From assembly GCF_036711975.1 (NCBI RefSeq), contig NC_091967.1, positions 5,766,001-5,830,000 on the forward strand: 64,000 nt of DNA, written 5' to 3'. Under the pieces are notes generated by a model. It had not been told where the DNA came from. It saw only the letters and a list, made by a program, of their open reading frames with translations, and searched no databases. The stretch is from Onthophagus taurus. Its lineage: Eukaryota; Arthropoda; Insecta; Coleoptera; Scarabaeidae. The stretch's first letter is position 1. Each line of letters starts with the position of its first letter. Both the position numbers and the translations under genes were made by a program. This document shows positions 39,363-56,603 of this stretch, one piece after another.

Positions 39363-40140
39363 TTTAATCTTCTCAAAAACTGGCTAACAACGAAAGATAA
39401 ACCGGTTTTTAGTAATCGCTATCACTTTCGGCTACGTGTTGTTTTATAGTACGATTAGACCCTCGAGAGAGTATACTATTTATAGAAATAGGTCTTATAA
39501 GCTTCAACTTGCATGAGTCACGAAATATTTCGTTTGACTGAAATTTGACATCTGACGTGGTGTATAATCTCAAATTCTAACTAATTTCATAATATAAACA
39601 ATTTAACCTATTCTAAGTATTGGTATCACTTCAAATGTATTAATAATTAATCGAAATTAAATAAATAAAAAGGTTATCTGGAAAAAAATAATTTTTATAA
39701 CTTTATCAGTAACTAGATACAATAATTGAACGCAGCCAGTTAAGAATAAATTCAATTATATATCAATTATGCTTATATAATAAATAAATAAATAAAGCAT
39801 AGAAATAAAGTTTTAATTTTAAAATCAATATTATTAATAAATGTGTTATCATGTTTTTAAATTTAATTTTGTTATAATTTCTTTTTAATTTTCTCGATAA
39901 TCTTTATGTTGGTAATACAGTTATCTTTATTATAATTATATTCTAATAATATATTAATTTATGAAAGTTTTATACTAAAACACAAATTCATTAATATTCT
40001 TTATAATATTACAATTAAATAAAAAATTAAACTTATATTTAAAAAAATATTAAAAATATTTTAATTTATCAAGAAACATAACCTCAATTTTTTTGACATT
40101 TAGTATCATTTCACGTGCGTGAACTTTAAAGTGATAAAAA
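39363..40140. promoter_or_regulatory. Divergent promoter region BAP31 / RRP12
   Basis: This 778-bp AT-rich interval separates the two head-to-head start codons and must contain both 5' UTRs and core promoters. No TATA or initiator could be assigned with confidence. No repeats were recognised. Confidence 0.4.
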
Positions 40141-43100
40141 ATGGGCAAATTTAGGACAAAATTAAAGGGGCAAACAAAGGGGAAACGATGGCCAAAGGGA
40201 CACAGTTCGAGTTCTAACCCTGAAACAAAGAAACATCGCGATCAAGCTAAAGGACGATTTTTTCAGCCGAATATAGGTTATATTTTTAACTTTTAAGCTT
40301 TCTAAATCAAAATAAATATTTAATGTGCTTTTTAGGTTCTAGTACATTAACTTTAGAAGCTTTACGACGACATGATGCCGTTCAAACATGGACAACAAAA
40401 CCAGAAAATGTTAAATCAGAAGAAATGGATGAAGGAAGTGTTTCGAGTTACAGTTCTTACCAGACGATACAATCTTTTGCTTCAGAATGGTCTGATTGTA
40501 GTAATATGTCTTATAACAGATTTTTGAAGGTGTTTAGGTCTGATTCTGCTTTGCATAAAGAAATGCTGGCAATTTTAGCTGCTATCGCCGAGGTTATTAA
40601 ACAGAATGGTGGTACTGAAACAAGCACTGAATATTATTGTTCTTTGGTAAGGGTTAATTTAATAAAATTTGTGATAATCATGATTTATTTGCGTTTGTAG
40701 TGGACTACTTTAGAAACAATATTGGAATCTGATGATAAGAACGATATGCAAGTAGCTGCTACTTTAGCATTAATTGATATGGGTGTACGTCAAGTACCTG
40801 TCGCAGTGTTAAGGAAAAATTTTGAAGATATATCTGATGCATTACTCCAAATTTTAAACAATTACATTAGAGAAGATAATAACATTATTATAAAATCAAC
40901 AATCGGCATTGCTTGTGCTTTATTAAGATCTTTAGATTATTTATCATGGAATCAAGAGAAGCCTCAAAAATTATTTGATACCTTAATCAACCCTTTTAGT
41001 ATTCACAGCAAACCAAAAGTGAGCAAAACAACTTAAAAATCAATAAGATTTATAAAAATGTTCTGTTTTAGTGGAGAAAATCAGCTCAAAAAGCAATTTC
41101 TTTAGTGTTAATGTCTGATTGCTTTCAAAATGAAAAAATTAATTATCCAGCTGAAAAACTCGCCGAATTTTGTGAGGAAACTTTAAATGGTTGTTTAGGA
41201 GGAACTTCAAGTGTAGTTTTGGTTTCTTCACTTCAAAGTAGTGAAACAACAATTTTACATAGTTTAGGGTTACTTAAAGAAACGATATCTCATTTTTCAA
41301 AGGCTCACATTAAGGTATTAATTGTCAGGCCTATGACCAAAAAACTTTTTTGAAACTGAAAGGCGATCTTTATTGACTTTTGGGTGCTGAATCCGGGAAA
41401 AATTTCGTTGAAAATCAGCATTTTCTTATTTCCTTTGATTATAATAAAAGAAAATAAGACAATGTGTGATGCTGATTCATTCATAAAATTATTTGTGAAT
41501 GAGTCAGAATGCTCATCCACTGCAGTCGTTTTTGACCCTCACCCTCATCCCGCCATGAATGATACACTTGTCTGAATCATCTCTTCACAAACACACTTTC
41601 ACGCGCTCATTTATGTGTTGTTTCCGCTCGTGTCAACTTGTCTTCTAGCTAATTTTAGCTACATTTGGGGTGAACTTGTCATTAAAAAACACCATTACAG
41701 ACTTTGTTAGGAATACTCCTATTTCAGTGTGAGACTTGGGGACCAGGACAAACCATGGGCACCTCACAAAGTGTGTTATATTTGTGTAGAAAATCTTAGG
41801 AAGTGGTCATCAAGTAAAAAAAAATCATTCAAATTTGGCATTCTGATGGTGTGGGGGGGAACCAAAAAATTACTGTAATGACTGTTATTTTTGCTACTAC
41901 AATTTTAATGGCTATAACTCTTAACTTAATGGTTATAACAACCTTCCTTCTGCATTGCAACCTATAGCTCATGGACCAGATATGCCTGTACCTCAGCCTC
42001 CAGCAACACTAGGTTAGATGAGCTCTAGTGAATCTGATGTGAATGAAGATGACTGTGGTTTCCAAGATTCTTCAGATTATGCCACCCCACAACTTTTCGA
42101 TCAGTTTTATTTGGTGAGAGACTTGGAACTTACCAAGGAGAATGCTGAACTCTTGGGTTCTAGACTAATACAAAAAATGCTGCTGGCTGCTGGAACATTT
42201 TTTTATCAGTACAGATTTAGAGGTCGTAAATTTACTGTTGTAGTGTTCCTGATTTTGTTCAAAAGAATTGATTCATTCACTGATTCTTCAAAAAGAAGCT
42301 CTTCTCTAGGGCATTCTGTACACCTCAAAGAAAATTACGAGAATTTGAAAGAGATGCTAAATAAAATTAAATATATAGATCATAACTGGATAGTTTGTGG
42401 TGATCTGAAAGCTTGGGTCATGATGCTTGGTCTGCAGGGAGGAAACACTAAGTACCCATGATTCATTTGTGAATGGGATTGCAGAAAACTTGGGTAGTAC
42501 CAGGGTGAACGTTTCCATCAGCATATTAAGGTCATGGCGAGGAGATATCAGGGTAGTTGGAACGTCAGTATGATGGCCAACTACTGCTGGTCACTTCATT
42601 GAGGGAATCCAGGTGTTACTCACAAGAATAAAAGTAACAGTCATATTGCTACCAGTTAGTTTCAGATTATCGTGTTGAAATGCGGAAAAACGGTTGTCAT
42701 TTTCGGATTCAGCACCTCTCAAAACTGCTAGATCACCCTAAATAATCTAAAAAGTTTTTATAAAATCAATTTTTGCAGGCTCTTTAAAAATAATAATTAT
42801 TAAAAAAAAATATTTTTAGAAATGCTCTGAAATAATTCTACGTCTTTTCAATTTACACAATCACTTAATCACATCGTGTGGTTTACAAGTTTTTCACTCA
42901 TTATTTTCAACTCAAAAAGCTGTCGTTCCTGCTAAATTAAACGCTCAAATAATAACTGCTTTATATGATTACAAACCGCCTTTAACTGATGTCCAACCCA
43001 ATTTAGCTTGGCTTGTTGTAATGAAACAAGCCCACATTCATCTAGCTGAGTGAGTTTATTACTTTGAATATTAAATTTTGATACTAAAATCGATTTTTTA

Positions 43101-45965
43101 GTGTTAATTTGAATTTATGTATTGAAGTTTTACCAAAACTTTTTTCAACGGTCACTCAATTATGGCTCAGTGAAAAACCGGAAATATTAACGGCTGTAAC
43201 TCATAATTTAGAGGCTTTATTACAAGATGCGGTCGCTCCAATGATGGATAATGAGGGGTTATTAAAAGAACAACAACCTAAAATTGCGAAATGTTTTGAA
43301 ACCATCGAAAATTGTTTGGGTTATCAATATCATACCGCTTGGCACCAAGTTTTGCATGTAATTGGGATTATGTTTGAAGTTGCTGGTAAAAATTGTAGCG
43401 ATTTATTACTGAGTTGTTTAAAATCTTTATCGGAATTGAGAGATTCGTATAAATTCAGTTATAATAGTGAATTAGAACACGCTATTGGAGCTGCAATAAG
43501 ATCGATGGGACCTGAAATTGTTTTAAATGTAATTAGCTTAAAGGTAAATTATTTATTTTGTTGAACTAAAACTAGAACTAATTTATTATGAGTTGTTTAT
43601 TAGAGAGAAAACGATGAATTGAATTTAGATCGTTCATGGATCTTACCAGTTTTAAAAGAAAACATTAAACAATCAACTTTAAATTTTTGGATTAATGGAA
43701 TTTTACCTTTGGCTATCTATTGTAATCGCCGATCGATGATGTTGGCAGAAAAAAATGATGGTATTGGTTCTCATAGTTCAGAATTATTATATTTGCAATT
43801 GTGGAATTTATTACCAAGCTTTTGTAACGCTCCTACGGATATTAAAACAAATTTTAAGGTATAAAATTGGTTTATATTAAAGTTTCGAAATTTAACCATT
43901 TTTATTTTGAATTAGAACATTGCCAAAGTCTTAGGAACAGCTATTTCTGAACGCAAAGAACTAAGATTATCCGTAATGGCTTGTTTAAGAAAATTAATAT
44001 CTTTTGCCAGAGAAAATGAAGATAAAGGCGATTTAAACGAGCTATCCAGGTTTGATAAAAATTATCTTCCGATACTTTTCAATGTTTACACAACTAAACC
44101 AATCGGAACTGACGAAGAAGGGCAACGTTTAGCTGCTTTAGACACAATAAAAGTGTATTTATCGATTTCCAAGCCGGAATTAAAACACCAACTCTTTAAA
44201 AACGCTTTAGAAAAAATGGAGTCATCAAACGATCAACCAGACCAATCCTTTTTAAATGAAAGCATCATGGATTTGATTCGAGCTCTTATCCCGTATCAAA
44301 GTGTAGAGGAGATAACAAATTTATACGAAAATTATATCAAAAAATTACCGGAAATTAAAAATAATCGAGAGCAGAAGAAATTGTATCGCATTTTAGAGGA
44401 GATTTGCGGATGTGAAAGCGAGGGTTGCAAAGAATTCCTTAAATCAAACCGAAAAACGGTTCAAAGCCTGTTAAAGAAATCGTTAGATTCCGCTGCTGTT
44501 TCAAGTAAAGCGGCGAGATTGAGATGTTTCAGTTATTTAATTCAATCCCAACCTCAATTAGACCACGAAAGCGGCTTAATTAAAACCGTCGTACCTGAAG
44601 CGATTTTATGCTGTAAAGATATAAATGAAAAATGTCGCGCTACAGCGTATGATCTATTACGTACAATCGGTTTAATTCTACAAAATCACGATCAATTACA
44701 AGAATTTATAAACATGTTAATTGCCGGTTTAGCTGGAACAACAGAAATGATTAGTTGCACAATTTTAGCTTTAACGTCCGCGTTACATAACTTTTCCGGC
44801 GCTTTAGGAAAAGATAACATCCAAAACATTTTAGAAAACATCTCTATATTAATGACATCAAAAACCAGAGAAATCGTAGCTTCTTGTTTAAGTTTTATTA
44901 AAGTCTACACTTCCACATTGCCAAGCACTGTAGTTGGAGCATCTTTAGGGGAAATCGTTAAAGCTTTATGTAGCATGACCGAAGATTGTAAACGCCACTT
45001 CCGATTAAAATTAAGAGATATTTTCGATAAATTCGTACGAAAATACGGCTGCGATGCTATAACTCCTTTCGTACCAGAAACCGATACGATTATTTATAAG
45101 CGATTAAGAAATCTAAGGAAATTAAACGCGCGGAAAAAGCGAATGAAAGACGAAGCGAAACGAAAAGATACCGAGGAAAGCGATGAAGACGAAGAATTTT
45201 TAATCAAATCTAAACCGAAAACTGTCGAGGAAATTTTAGCCGACTCAGATTCCGATTTAGACGAAATCGAAACCAAACCGAAACAAAAATCTTTGAAAAA
45301 GAAACCAAAACCAACGTGGATTTCTGAAGACGTTGATGATATAATTGATTTTAAAGATCCGAGCACTACCAGTAAAATAACCGCTGCGAAACCGATTCAA
45401 AACGATAAACAAATCGTTCAAGAAGAAAAGAAAAAAGATCGCGGATTTAAAACATCTTCAGATGGGCGATTATTAATTACCGATGACGGTGATTCAAACA
45501 ATGAAAAAAAAACTTTCGGATTTAGCTCAGATTCCGATGAAGATTCTGACGATGATAAACGTAAAACAGAAGCTATTTTAATTGGGGGTCGTAAAAGAAA
45601 ACGAAGCGAAGCTGGAAGTGTTAAAAGTGGAGTTAGTTCGATGAGTCAAATTAGTAAATATAAACCAGGCGGATCTGGAATACATAGAGAGGTTAAGGCA
45701 ATTAATAATCCGGGATCTGAGTATAAAGCGAAAAAAGCTCGAGGAGATATTAAGAAAAAATCAAAGGTTGATCCGTATGCTTATTTACCGTTAATGCGGA
45801 GTGCTTTAAATAAAAGGTAATATAACAAACATTTTATAAACACAATAATTTAATAATTTTTATAATAGGAAGAAGATGAAAAGTGCTGGTAAATTCAAAA
45901 ATATTATTGGAGGTGCTAAATCTGGCGTTAAAAAAGGTTTAAAGGCCAAGAAGAGAAGTAAATAA
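40141..45965 (+). CDS. RRP12: RRP12-like ribosome biogenesis protein (NUC173/HEAT-repeat family)
   Basis: Exons are 40141-40276, 40336-40646, 40701-41018, 41072-41314, 42820-43049, 43102-43543, 43604-43858, 43916-45816 and 45869-45965, all in phase and encoding 1310 residues, close to RRP12 in other animals. RRP12 is a nucleolar HEAT-repeat protein needed for maturation and export of pre-ribosomal subunits. The N-terminus MGKFRTKLKGQTKGKRWPKG is the basic RRP12 start. The middle consists of helical HEAT-like repeats including the NUC173 region. The C-terminal third has acidic low-complexity stretches (ESDEDEE, DSDEDSDDD) alternating with lysine-rich ones, and the last exon ends in a KKGLKAKKRSK nuclear/nucleolar-type tail. 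Intron 4 (41315-42819) is enlarged by a transposable-element relic; all other introns are 51-60 bp. Confidence 0.94.
41315..42819. mobile_element. Transposable-element relic filling RRP12 intron 4
   Basis: The intron holds a decayed element bounded by inverted motifs gggtgctgaatccggg (about 41386) and cggattcagcacct (about 42704). Its plus-strand frame at 42018-42461 encodes a fragment with ENAELLGSRLIQKMLLAAGT and, after a disruption, HSVHLKENYENLKEMLNKI followed by CGDLKAWVMMLGLQGG. Further downstream FHQHIKVMARRYQGSW and MMANYCWSL can be read in another frame. These blocks, in this order, belong to a multi-copy arthropod protein usually annotated only as uncharacterized. Its repeat nature is well known to me from insect genomes, but its superfamily is not. 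Stops and frameshifts make it non-functional here. Confidence 0.7.
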
Positions 45966-46564
45966 AATTAGGAAATATGAAATACGGAATTATGATATAT
46001 AATTGTTAATTAATTAATTATTGTATTAATTAATAATTGTTAATATTACATAACATTTTTTAATTTATATTCATTCGTGTGAGAAATAAAATTTGACTTT
46101 TCAATTTGACATTCTAGTTTTACAGTAGCACTGTTACTATGTAGAATTAACACTGTATCTAGAACTAGAATCATTTGGGTTTAGCAGTGCATCTGAAGAC
46201 GCAGAGTGACCTGCGACCCAGATCAAAGAAACTCTGTTATCACAACTCAGTGTGTTTAAAGTTCTTTTACAGGCATTAACCAGAGCCGACACCGTTTTCA
46301 AGACCTGTAGCGCCTGGAGAGCAACTTGATTGTCTGAAAAAAATCGTACTGTCATGTTCTTCATCCCTCTCTCAAAAAAGATTCTAGCACCCATGTCAAT
46401 AGCAAATTCTTCCGCCTGGAATACAGTACAGTATTACCCAGGCTGTAAGCTTGCTTAATCCGAAGTGTTGGGATAGTAATTAAGTTACTATTATTTTAGT
46501 GAAAAATAACGTGATAGTTTTATTGTCTAAGAGTTTTTATTAAAATCCGTTTAATATTATTTAT
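45966..46564. other. Intergenic region RRP12 / small peptide gene with repeat debris
   Basis: It holds the RRP12 3' UTR with an AATAAA near 46086, a fragment of the family P repeat (about 46105-46190), and the RNase H fragment at 46137-46440. An AATAAA on the minus strand just left of 46565 probably serves the small peptide gene. Confidence 0.55.
46137..46440 (-). pseudogene. RNase H domain fragment of a non-LTR retrotransposon
   Basis: Minus-strand translation gives VFQAEEFAIDMGARIFFERG, then FFSDNQVALQALQVLKTVSA and VSLIWVAGHSAS. This is the RNase H signature of insect non-LTR elements (F.AE...I, ..SD.QAAL.AL, V.L.WVPGH). It is cut off on both sides, with no reverse transcriptase next to it, so it is a dead fragment. 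The right part overlaps the family P repeat fragment. Confidence 0.7.
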
Positions 46565-46843
46565 TTATGACTTTGAAATGGGTGGTGCTGCGTCATCAGA
46601 TGAAAACATATTTTCCAAAGCATGTGCTAAATCTAGACTAGATCTTTGAGCAACATCCACTGACTCTGCCGCTTCATCATTATGATTTTCAGCGGTTTCA
46701 GCTCCTTCTAGATTTGGAATCGGAAAACTTTGCACCTGTTTAAAAAAAAATAATAAATTTATCAATCCCAGCAATATAAAAATACTAACCCTAATTAATT
46801 CAGCAGAAACAAAGCAAAAAATAAGAAAAATTGTCGAAAACAT
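46565..46843 (-). CDS. Small predicted secreted acidic peptide (unknown function)
   Basis: Exons 46843-46790 and 46735-46565 give 74 residues. The N-terminus MFSTIFLIFCFVSAELIR looks like a signal peptide, with likely cleavage after VSA. The mature part is acidic, without cysteines, with AETAENHNDEAAESVD and a C-terminal LAHALENMFSSDDAAPP. The 54-bp intron has GT-AG ends and a T-rich acceptor and matches the intron size of neighbouring genes. It contains no stop and keeps frame, so an unspliced form would encode 92 residues. AATAAA lies directly after the stop. It is head-to-head with METAP2, 528 bp apart. I do not recognise the family. It could be a neuropeptide-like or immune-type secreted product, or a chance frame, although signal peptide, intron and polyA signal together argue for a gene. 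Confidence 0.55.
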   Translation of the reverse strand: MFSTIFLIFCFVSAELIRVSIFILLGLINLLFFFKQVQSFPIPNLEGAETAENHNDEAAESVDVAQRSSLDLAHALENMFSSDDAAPPISKS

Positions 46844-47371
46844 AGCTCTCGTTTTATTTTTGCGTTAATGATTTTAACTACACAAGTTTAATACTTATTT
46901 ATTGAGCATTGTTTTCGTGTTTTATGATGAAAAATTTACATTAAAATTTTAATTCAATGAAACAATTATTTTTAAAAGGTTTTAAGTTAAAAACAAATTG
47001 AGTTATACTAAATTCAAATTTATTTTATTAATCTTAATTTTTAAAACATTCGTCTCGGGGCGAAAATAACTTGTATAAACCAAGTCTTAAACCGTATAAT
47101 TGTAACCGTTAAATTCAAATTTATAACTTTCTTAACTAAAATAAATTTTTACGTATTATTTATGCTTTCTATTTTAGATCCAACAAATTAATTATTAATA
47201 AATACTTTTTAAAATATTATTTAAAAAAATTTTTAGGGAAATTTTATATTTAATTCGATACTGTGTAAATGGCATTTTAGATCTGGAAGTAACGTGAAGT
47301 TAACTAACCTATCTTCACGGTGTTGTTGCCGGAACGAGCTTTTTTTTATTGCGTATCGCTAAAGTTACGAA
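46844..47371. promoter_or_regulatory. Divergent promoter region small peptide / METAP2
   Basis: A 528-bp AT-rich spacer separates the two head-to-head genes. The METAP2 start codon at 47372 is preceded by a T-rich stretch (gcttttttttattgcg). No promoter element can be named. Confidence 0.35.
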
Positions 47372-52478
<5,107 letters not shown>

Positions 52479-53177
52479 TTTAATTAGTAATTGACATATT
52501 TTGTAAAATCGTTGCAATATTTTTGATGTTGTACACTTTAAAGTAACAATGTGGTCTTTTTTTTAATTGTAATCATATACACCATTTAGTTTTCTTTTTA
52601 TAACAGGTTAAAATGATGCTATTTCCTTTTTTCTTTGAGTGTTTTTTTTCTTTTCTGAATTATACCTTTATATGGTGCGATGTTAATTTTTATTGTTAAT
52701 TAAACAAAAAAACTCGGTTAATTTGTTAATATAAGATAACACAATTAAAATTAATAACAAAACTATAAAAGTATCATCTTCTTTTATTATAATCCAAATA
52801 TTAATTAAAATTTATACATTCAAAAAAAGCTAATAAAGTTTCAAATACAAAAAAGAAATTAAAAACAAACAATGGTTTAGGAAAGTAGAAAAGGAAACGT
52901 TGTTGAGAAATTGTAATTTATTTCATCAATATCTTAAAAGCTATATTTAAATTACAAGTAAATCTATCTTACACTAAATGTAAATTTTATATAACTTGAT
53001 AAATACAGTGGGTCCAGACTGACTTGCAAATACTTTACATCTTTCATAAAATAACATACTAAAAACCAAAAGAACTAAACGAGAAAAATAATGATATTGA
53101 CCATCAGGCCAATTGTAAAAACCTCCAAATCAAGCCAAAGAGTAACGAACAACTTAGAAGTCAATTATTTTTAAGGT
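52479..53177. other. Convergent intergenic region METAP2 / Chromator (3' UTRs)
   Basis: This 699-bp AT-rich interval lies between two stop codons on opposite strands. Candidate polyadenylation signals include aataaag near 52832 on the plus strand. No repeat or frame of note. Confidence 0.5.
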
Positions 53178-56100
53178 TTATTTGTCCAATTCTAATGCTA
53201 TGTACTGCTCCGCCGTCACTTCAGTCATCATTAAATTTCCATCAGGCAACATTAATACCACTTTTCTTGTTCCACCTAAACAAATAAAAAAATTAAAACA
53301 AAAATATAATTTGAACTTAACAATGAAGAATTTTTTTTTATCATACCTGGACTTGGTGGTTGTGCACTAACAATTTGTGCAACTATTTGGGACTCTTCTG
53401 CACCATCACTTTCTGGTTCAGCAGCAACAGCAATCGGTTCAGGTTCCATCACCTCTTGAATAGCGGAAGTACTAGGTGCCGGTTCCGCTTCTAATAAATC
53501 AGAAGCACTTTCGGATGTAACCAGCAAACATTGCTGTTGTCCATCTGCGTCTTGAGCTATTAAAATCGTTTGGCCCTCTTCATTTTGTCCGGCTACTTGA
53601 TATATCGTCCCATCTTCCCCGGTTATTAAAAGTGGTGTTTCCGATTCCAAAGTGGCAACTTCTGCCGTTGTCGCTTCTTGTTGTGCCGGAACTGTTGTGA
53701 TAATTTGATGTTGTGATGTTGAAGGTTGCTGTTCGATTTGATCCTGTATTGTGGATGTTGAAGGTTCAATATCCGCTAAAAGCGGCATATTAATAACCGA
53801 TCCAGACGATACTTGTACCATTGCATTGGTGATTTGTATATCAGCAATTTGTCGTCGTTGTTGTTGTTCTAATTGTTCTGCAGTTGGTGAAGAACTTTTG
53901 TTATAAATCGAAGTATTCCCAACTTTTCTAATAATGCTTTTGTTGGAGTAAGTTTGCCGAACGCTGGTTTTTGCGAACGTTTGTCTTGGAGATGATGACA
54001 CAACCTTTTGTTTTTGTACAATTTTTCTATTTACAGTGCCAGGTGTGATTCTTGTAATTATCGCTTGTGGCGCTGGTTTCGGTACAATCGTTCGATTAAT
54101 TATGCTTCGATTCATTGCGGTTTTTTGCTGCTTAACTTCATGTTGCTCTTTCTTATGAGTAATCGGCGTCGATTGAGACGCTGGATTTGGAGTATTTTCT
54201 ATATCAGCGTTTGAAATAGCTGTACTTAAAATCGATGACGTCGTGGCCGATGCTGTGATGTCATCGTCTCCATGCATTGCACTTAAAGTTTCTTCTATAG
54301 AACGGGTTTTTTCTTCCACCATTTTTTCATCTTGCTCAATTTTTTCCGTTGGGTCATTTAATATATCCGCTGCCGCTAAATTAACCAAATTATCCAAAGA
54401 TTCGGTGGGATTTTCTTGTTCTTCGGATTTTTTTTGGGTTTCATCCGCCGTGTATTCTTTCCCAACAATTTTCCCTGTCAATGGACATAAAGTGAATTCG
54501 CCCGGTGGACTTTCTGGTTCTGGAAGTGGGAGATCCGTCGGGAATGGTAATTCTTCCAAACCATCAGATTCATCTTCGGATGCTTTCGTTTCAAATTTAG
54601 CAACATTATCCGGTTTTTTAACAACCGTCGTAATGGTCGCGGGTTTTCTGTGCGCAATAACTTTAGCCCCCAAAGGTTTAACGCCCGGTTTAAATTTCGT
54701 ATTCAAAAACGTCGGTCTTGACCCATTTGATGGATCTCTTTTAACAACCTTAATACTCGTTTGCCCTATTTTTGGGGCAACCTTTATAACTGCGTGGCCA
54801 CCGCTCGTTGCAATTTTCGATGTGTTTGAGTCCAATTTGATGATTCCTGCCGTTTTTGACATTACGTAAACTCCCGAACTCAAAGCGGGGAGTTGTTTTT
54901 GATCAATCCTCACCACACCTTGCGCATCTGGCACCAAAATGTTGCTTGGGAGCGGTTTTTTTGTTCCAATTCCATTAATGGAAGATTTTAACACTTTTCG
55001 TACGGTTATAGGGCGATGGTCATCTTCAGAGTCGGTACTTTCATCCTCAAGCTTAATTTTCTTCTCAAACGAATCTGAATCGGAGTCGCTAAACGCTCGT
55101 TTTATGCCGCCTTCATCAACATCAGATATGTTTCCGCACCATGCTTTTACTTGGTTTAAAGCTTTTTGTTTACAAGTTCTTTGTGGCCTCCTAATTGGTT
55201 AAAATAAAAAATATTAGAAGATATGATTGGTTGCATTAAAAGTTTATCTAACCCTGGTCCAGTACTTTCTAAAATCAATTCTGGTGTTCTTTCAGGTAGC
55301 TGTTTTCGGTAAGGTCTGCGTTGCACCATTGAACCTTTTGGCAATTTGGCAGCTTTCAATTCAGCAAGATTACGGTCGAATTCATCCACTAGAACTTTGC
55401 ATTTTGTGAGATGAGCAACAGGTTCCCAAGTATTTTGATCCCTTAAATTAATTGAAGGATTAATTAGGAATTAAATTGATGTGGTTGTGAACAAATTAAC
55501 TTACTCAAGCAATGATTCCCATTTAATAAAATATTCATGAGTTTTCTTTCCTGGGTTGTATCTCTTTGAAACTATTTTCTCAACATTTCTTTCTACCTTC
55601 TTATTAGTTTCAGTTCTCAGCGCTCTTTGAGTGCCCTAAAAGTACAAATTAAAGTAAATAAAAAGTTTGCAACCAAGTGGTTTATTCAAATTTACAGAAC
55701 CAGCGTCTTTATTTAAAATAATGGGTTTTGAAACTTTTTGGAGTTCCCCATTTTCAACTTTGGTCTCTTTTATCTTCCCTTTTCCAACTGATTCATCTAA
55801 TTCCATGTCTGATTCAGTATCACCCAAAGGATCATGTTCATTTTCAGTCCCTATAATATTCAAAAAAGTATATTATCATATTCACTTTTCCTCTAAACAA
55901 TTAATTTATTATATGGTGTGACAGCAAAAAAACTTCCTTTATTTTAAATGTATGTTGTTTAATAATGGTTATCACATTTATTGATTGGACCACAACCACT
56001 GAATGCATGTTATTGGATTTATGTTAAAAGGAAGTTTTTTTGCCACACCTTGTATTAATAAAAATGAAATTACTTTCAGAATCATCTTCATCATCCTTCA

Positions 56101-56603
56101 TTAAATTTTTAATTTTTTTTTGCTTCCCAATATTTTTATTAGACCAAATTCCATGTAGATTTTGCAAAGATTTACCAGCAGCGATCCAAGTTTCCTTTTG
56201 TGGTGTTTCTAAATTACACCAAAGCTGATAAACATTCCAAGATGATGGAGGAGATTTTTCATCCGGATCGAGAGTTTTAAATTTAGAATTTTTCCACAAC
56301 ATGAACCCCCAAATTTGAATATGCTTATCATTTTGGATGTTTTCAATTAAAGTTGAATCCTTTGAGCATTTTTCACTTTTACGATGTTCAGAAAATTCTT
56401 CTACAAAGTGGAAAATTTCGTGGCATTCACCACAAACCAAAACATCTAATTTAGATAACTCTTCTTTTGCTAAAGTAAATGACAAATTCATTATGATTTA
56501 GATTGACAAATTAAATTTAAATATAACAAATACCTTTTGAAATGTCTTGTTCTTTAACATCCTCCAAAGGGTCGAGTTGTTGAGGTTTTTCTTCTTCAAC
56601 CAT
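53178..56603 (-). CDS. Chro: Chromator-like chromodomain protein
   Basis: Exons on the minus strand are 56603-56534, 56469-56074, 55850-55696, 55635-55505, 55441-55253, 55190-53347 and 53275-53178; the joined frame is 960 residues. Fly Chromator is a similar-sized protein of polytene interbands and the spindle matrix. An N-terminal C2HC-type finger is visible (C36, C39, H52, C58 in VCGECHEIFHF...SEHRKSEKC). A chromodomain occupies about residues 219-275 (VEKIVSKRYNPGKKTHEYFI, KWESLLEDQNTWEP), near its place in the fly protein. The rest is low-complexity: acidic serine stretches, a TVRKV block, a glutamine/threonine-rich part, and a conserved-looking C-terminal LMLPDGNLMMTEVTAEQYIA. The start codon is uncertain because a possible acceptor lies just upstream. 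Chromator is favoured by length, domain place and neighbouring motifs, but other insect chromodomain proteins are not excluded. Confidence 0.78.
55912..56055. mobile_element. About 140-bp MITE in Chromator intron 2
   Basis: The left end atggtgtgacagcaaaaaaa with cttccttt and the right end aaaggaagtttttttgccac with accttgta are inverted copies about 28 bp long, differing by a 3-base indel. The inside has no coding capacity. It lies wholly within the intron between the finger and pre-chromodomain exons. Confidence 0.65.

Noticed and set aside
45094..45366. Minus-strand 90-codon frame
   Set aside because: It is the shadow of the acidic/lysine-rich RRP12 C-terminal coding sequence.
54243..54869. 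Plus-strand 208-codon frame
   Set aside because: It is the antisense shadow of the long Chromator exon; serine/phenylalanine-rich composition reflects the complement of the acidic and lysine codons.
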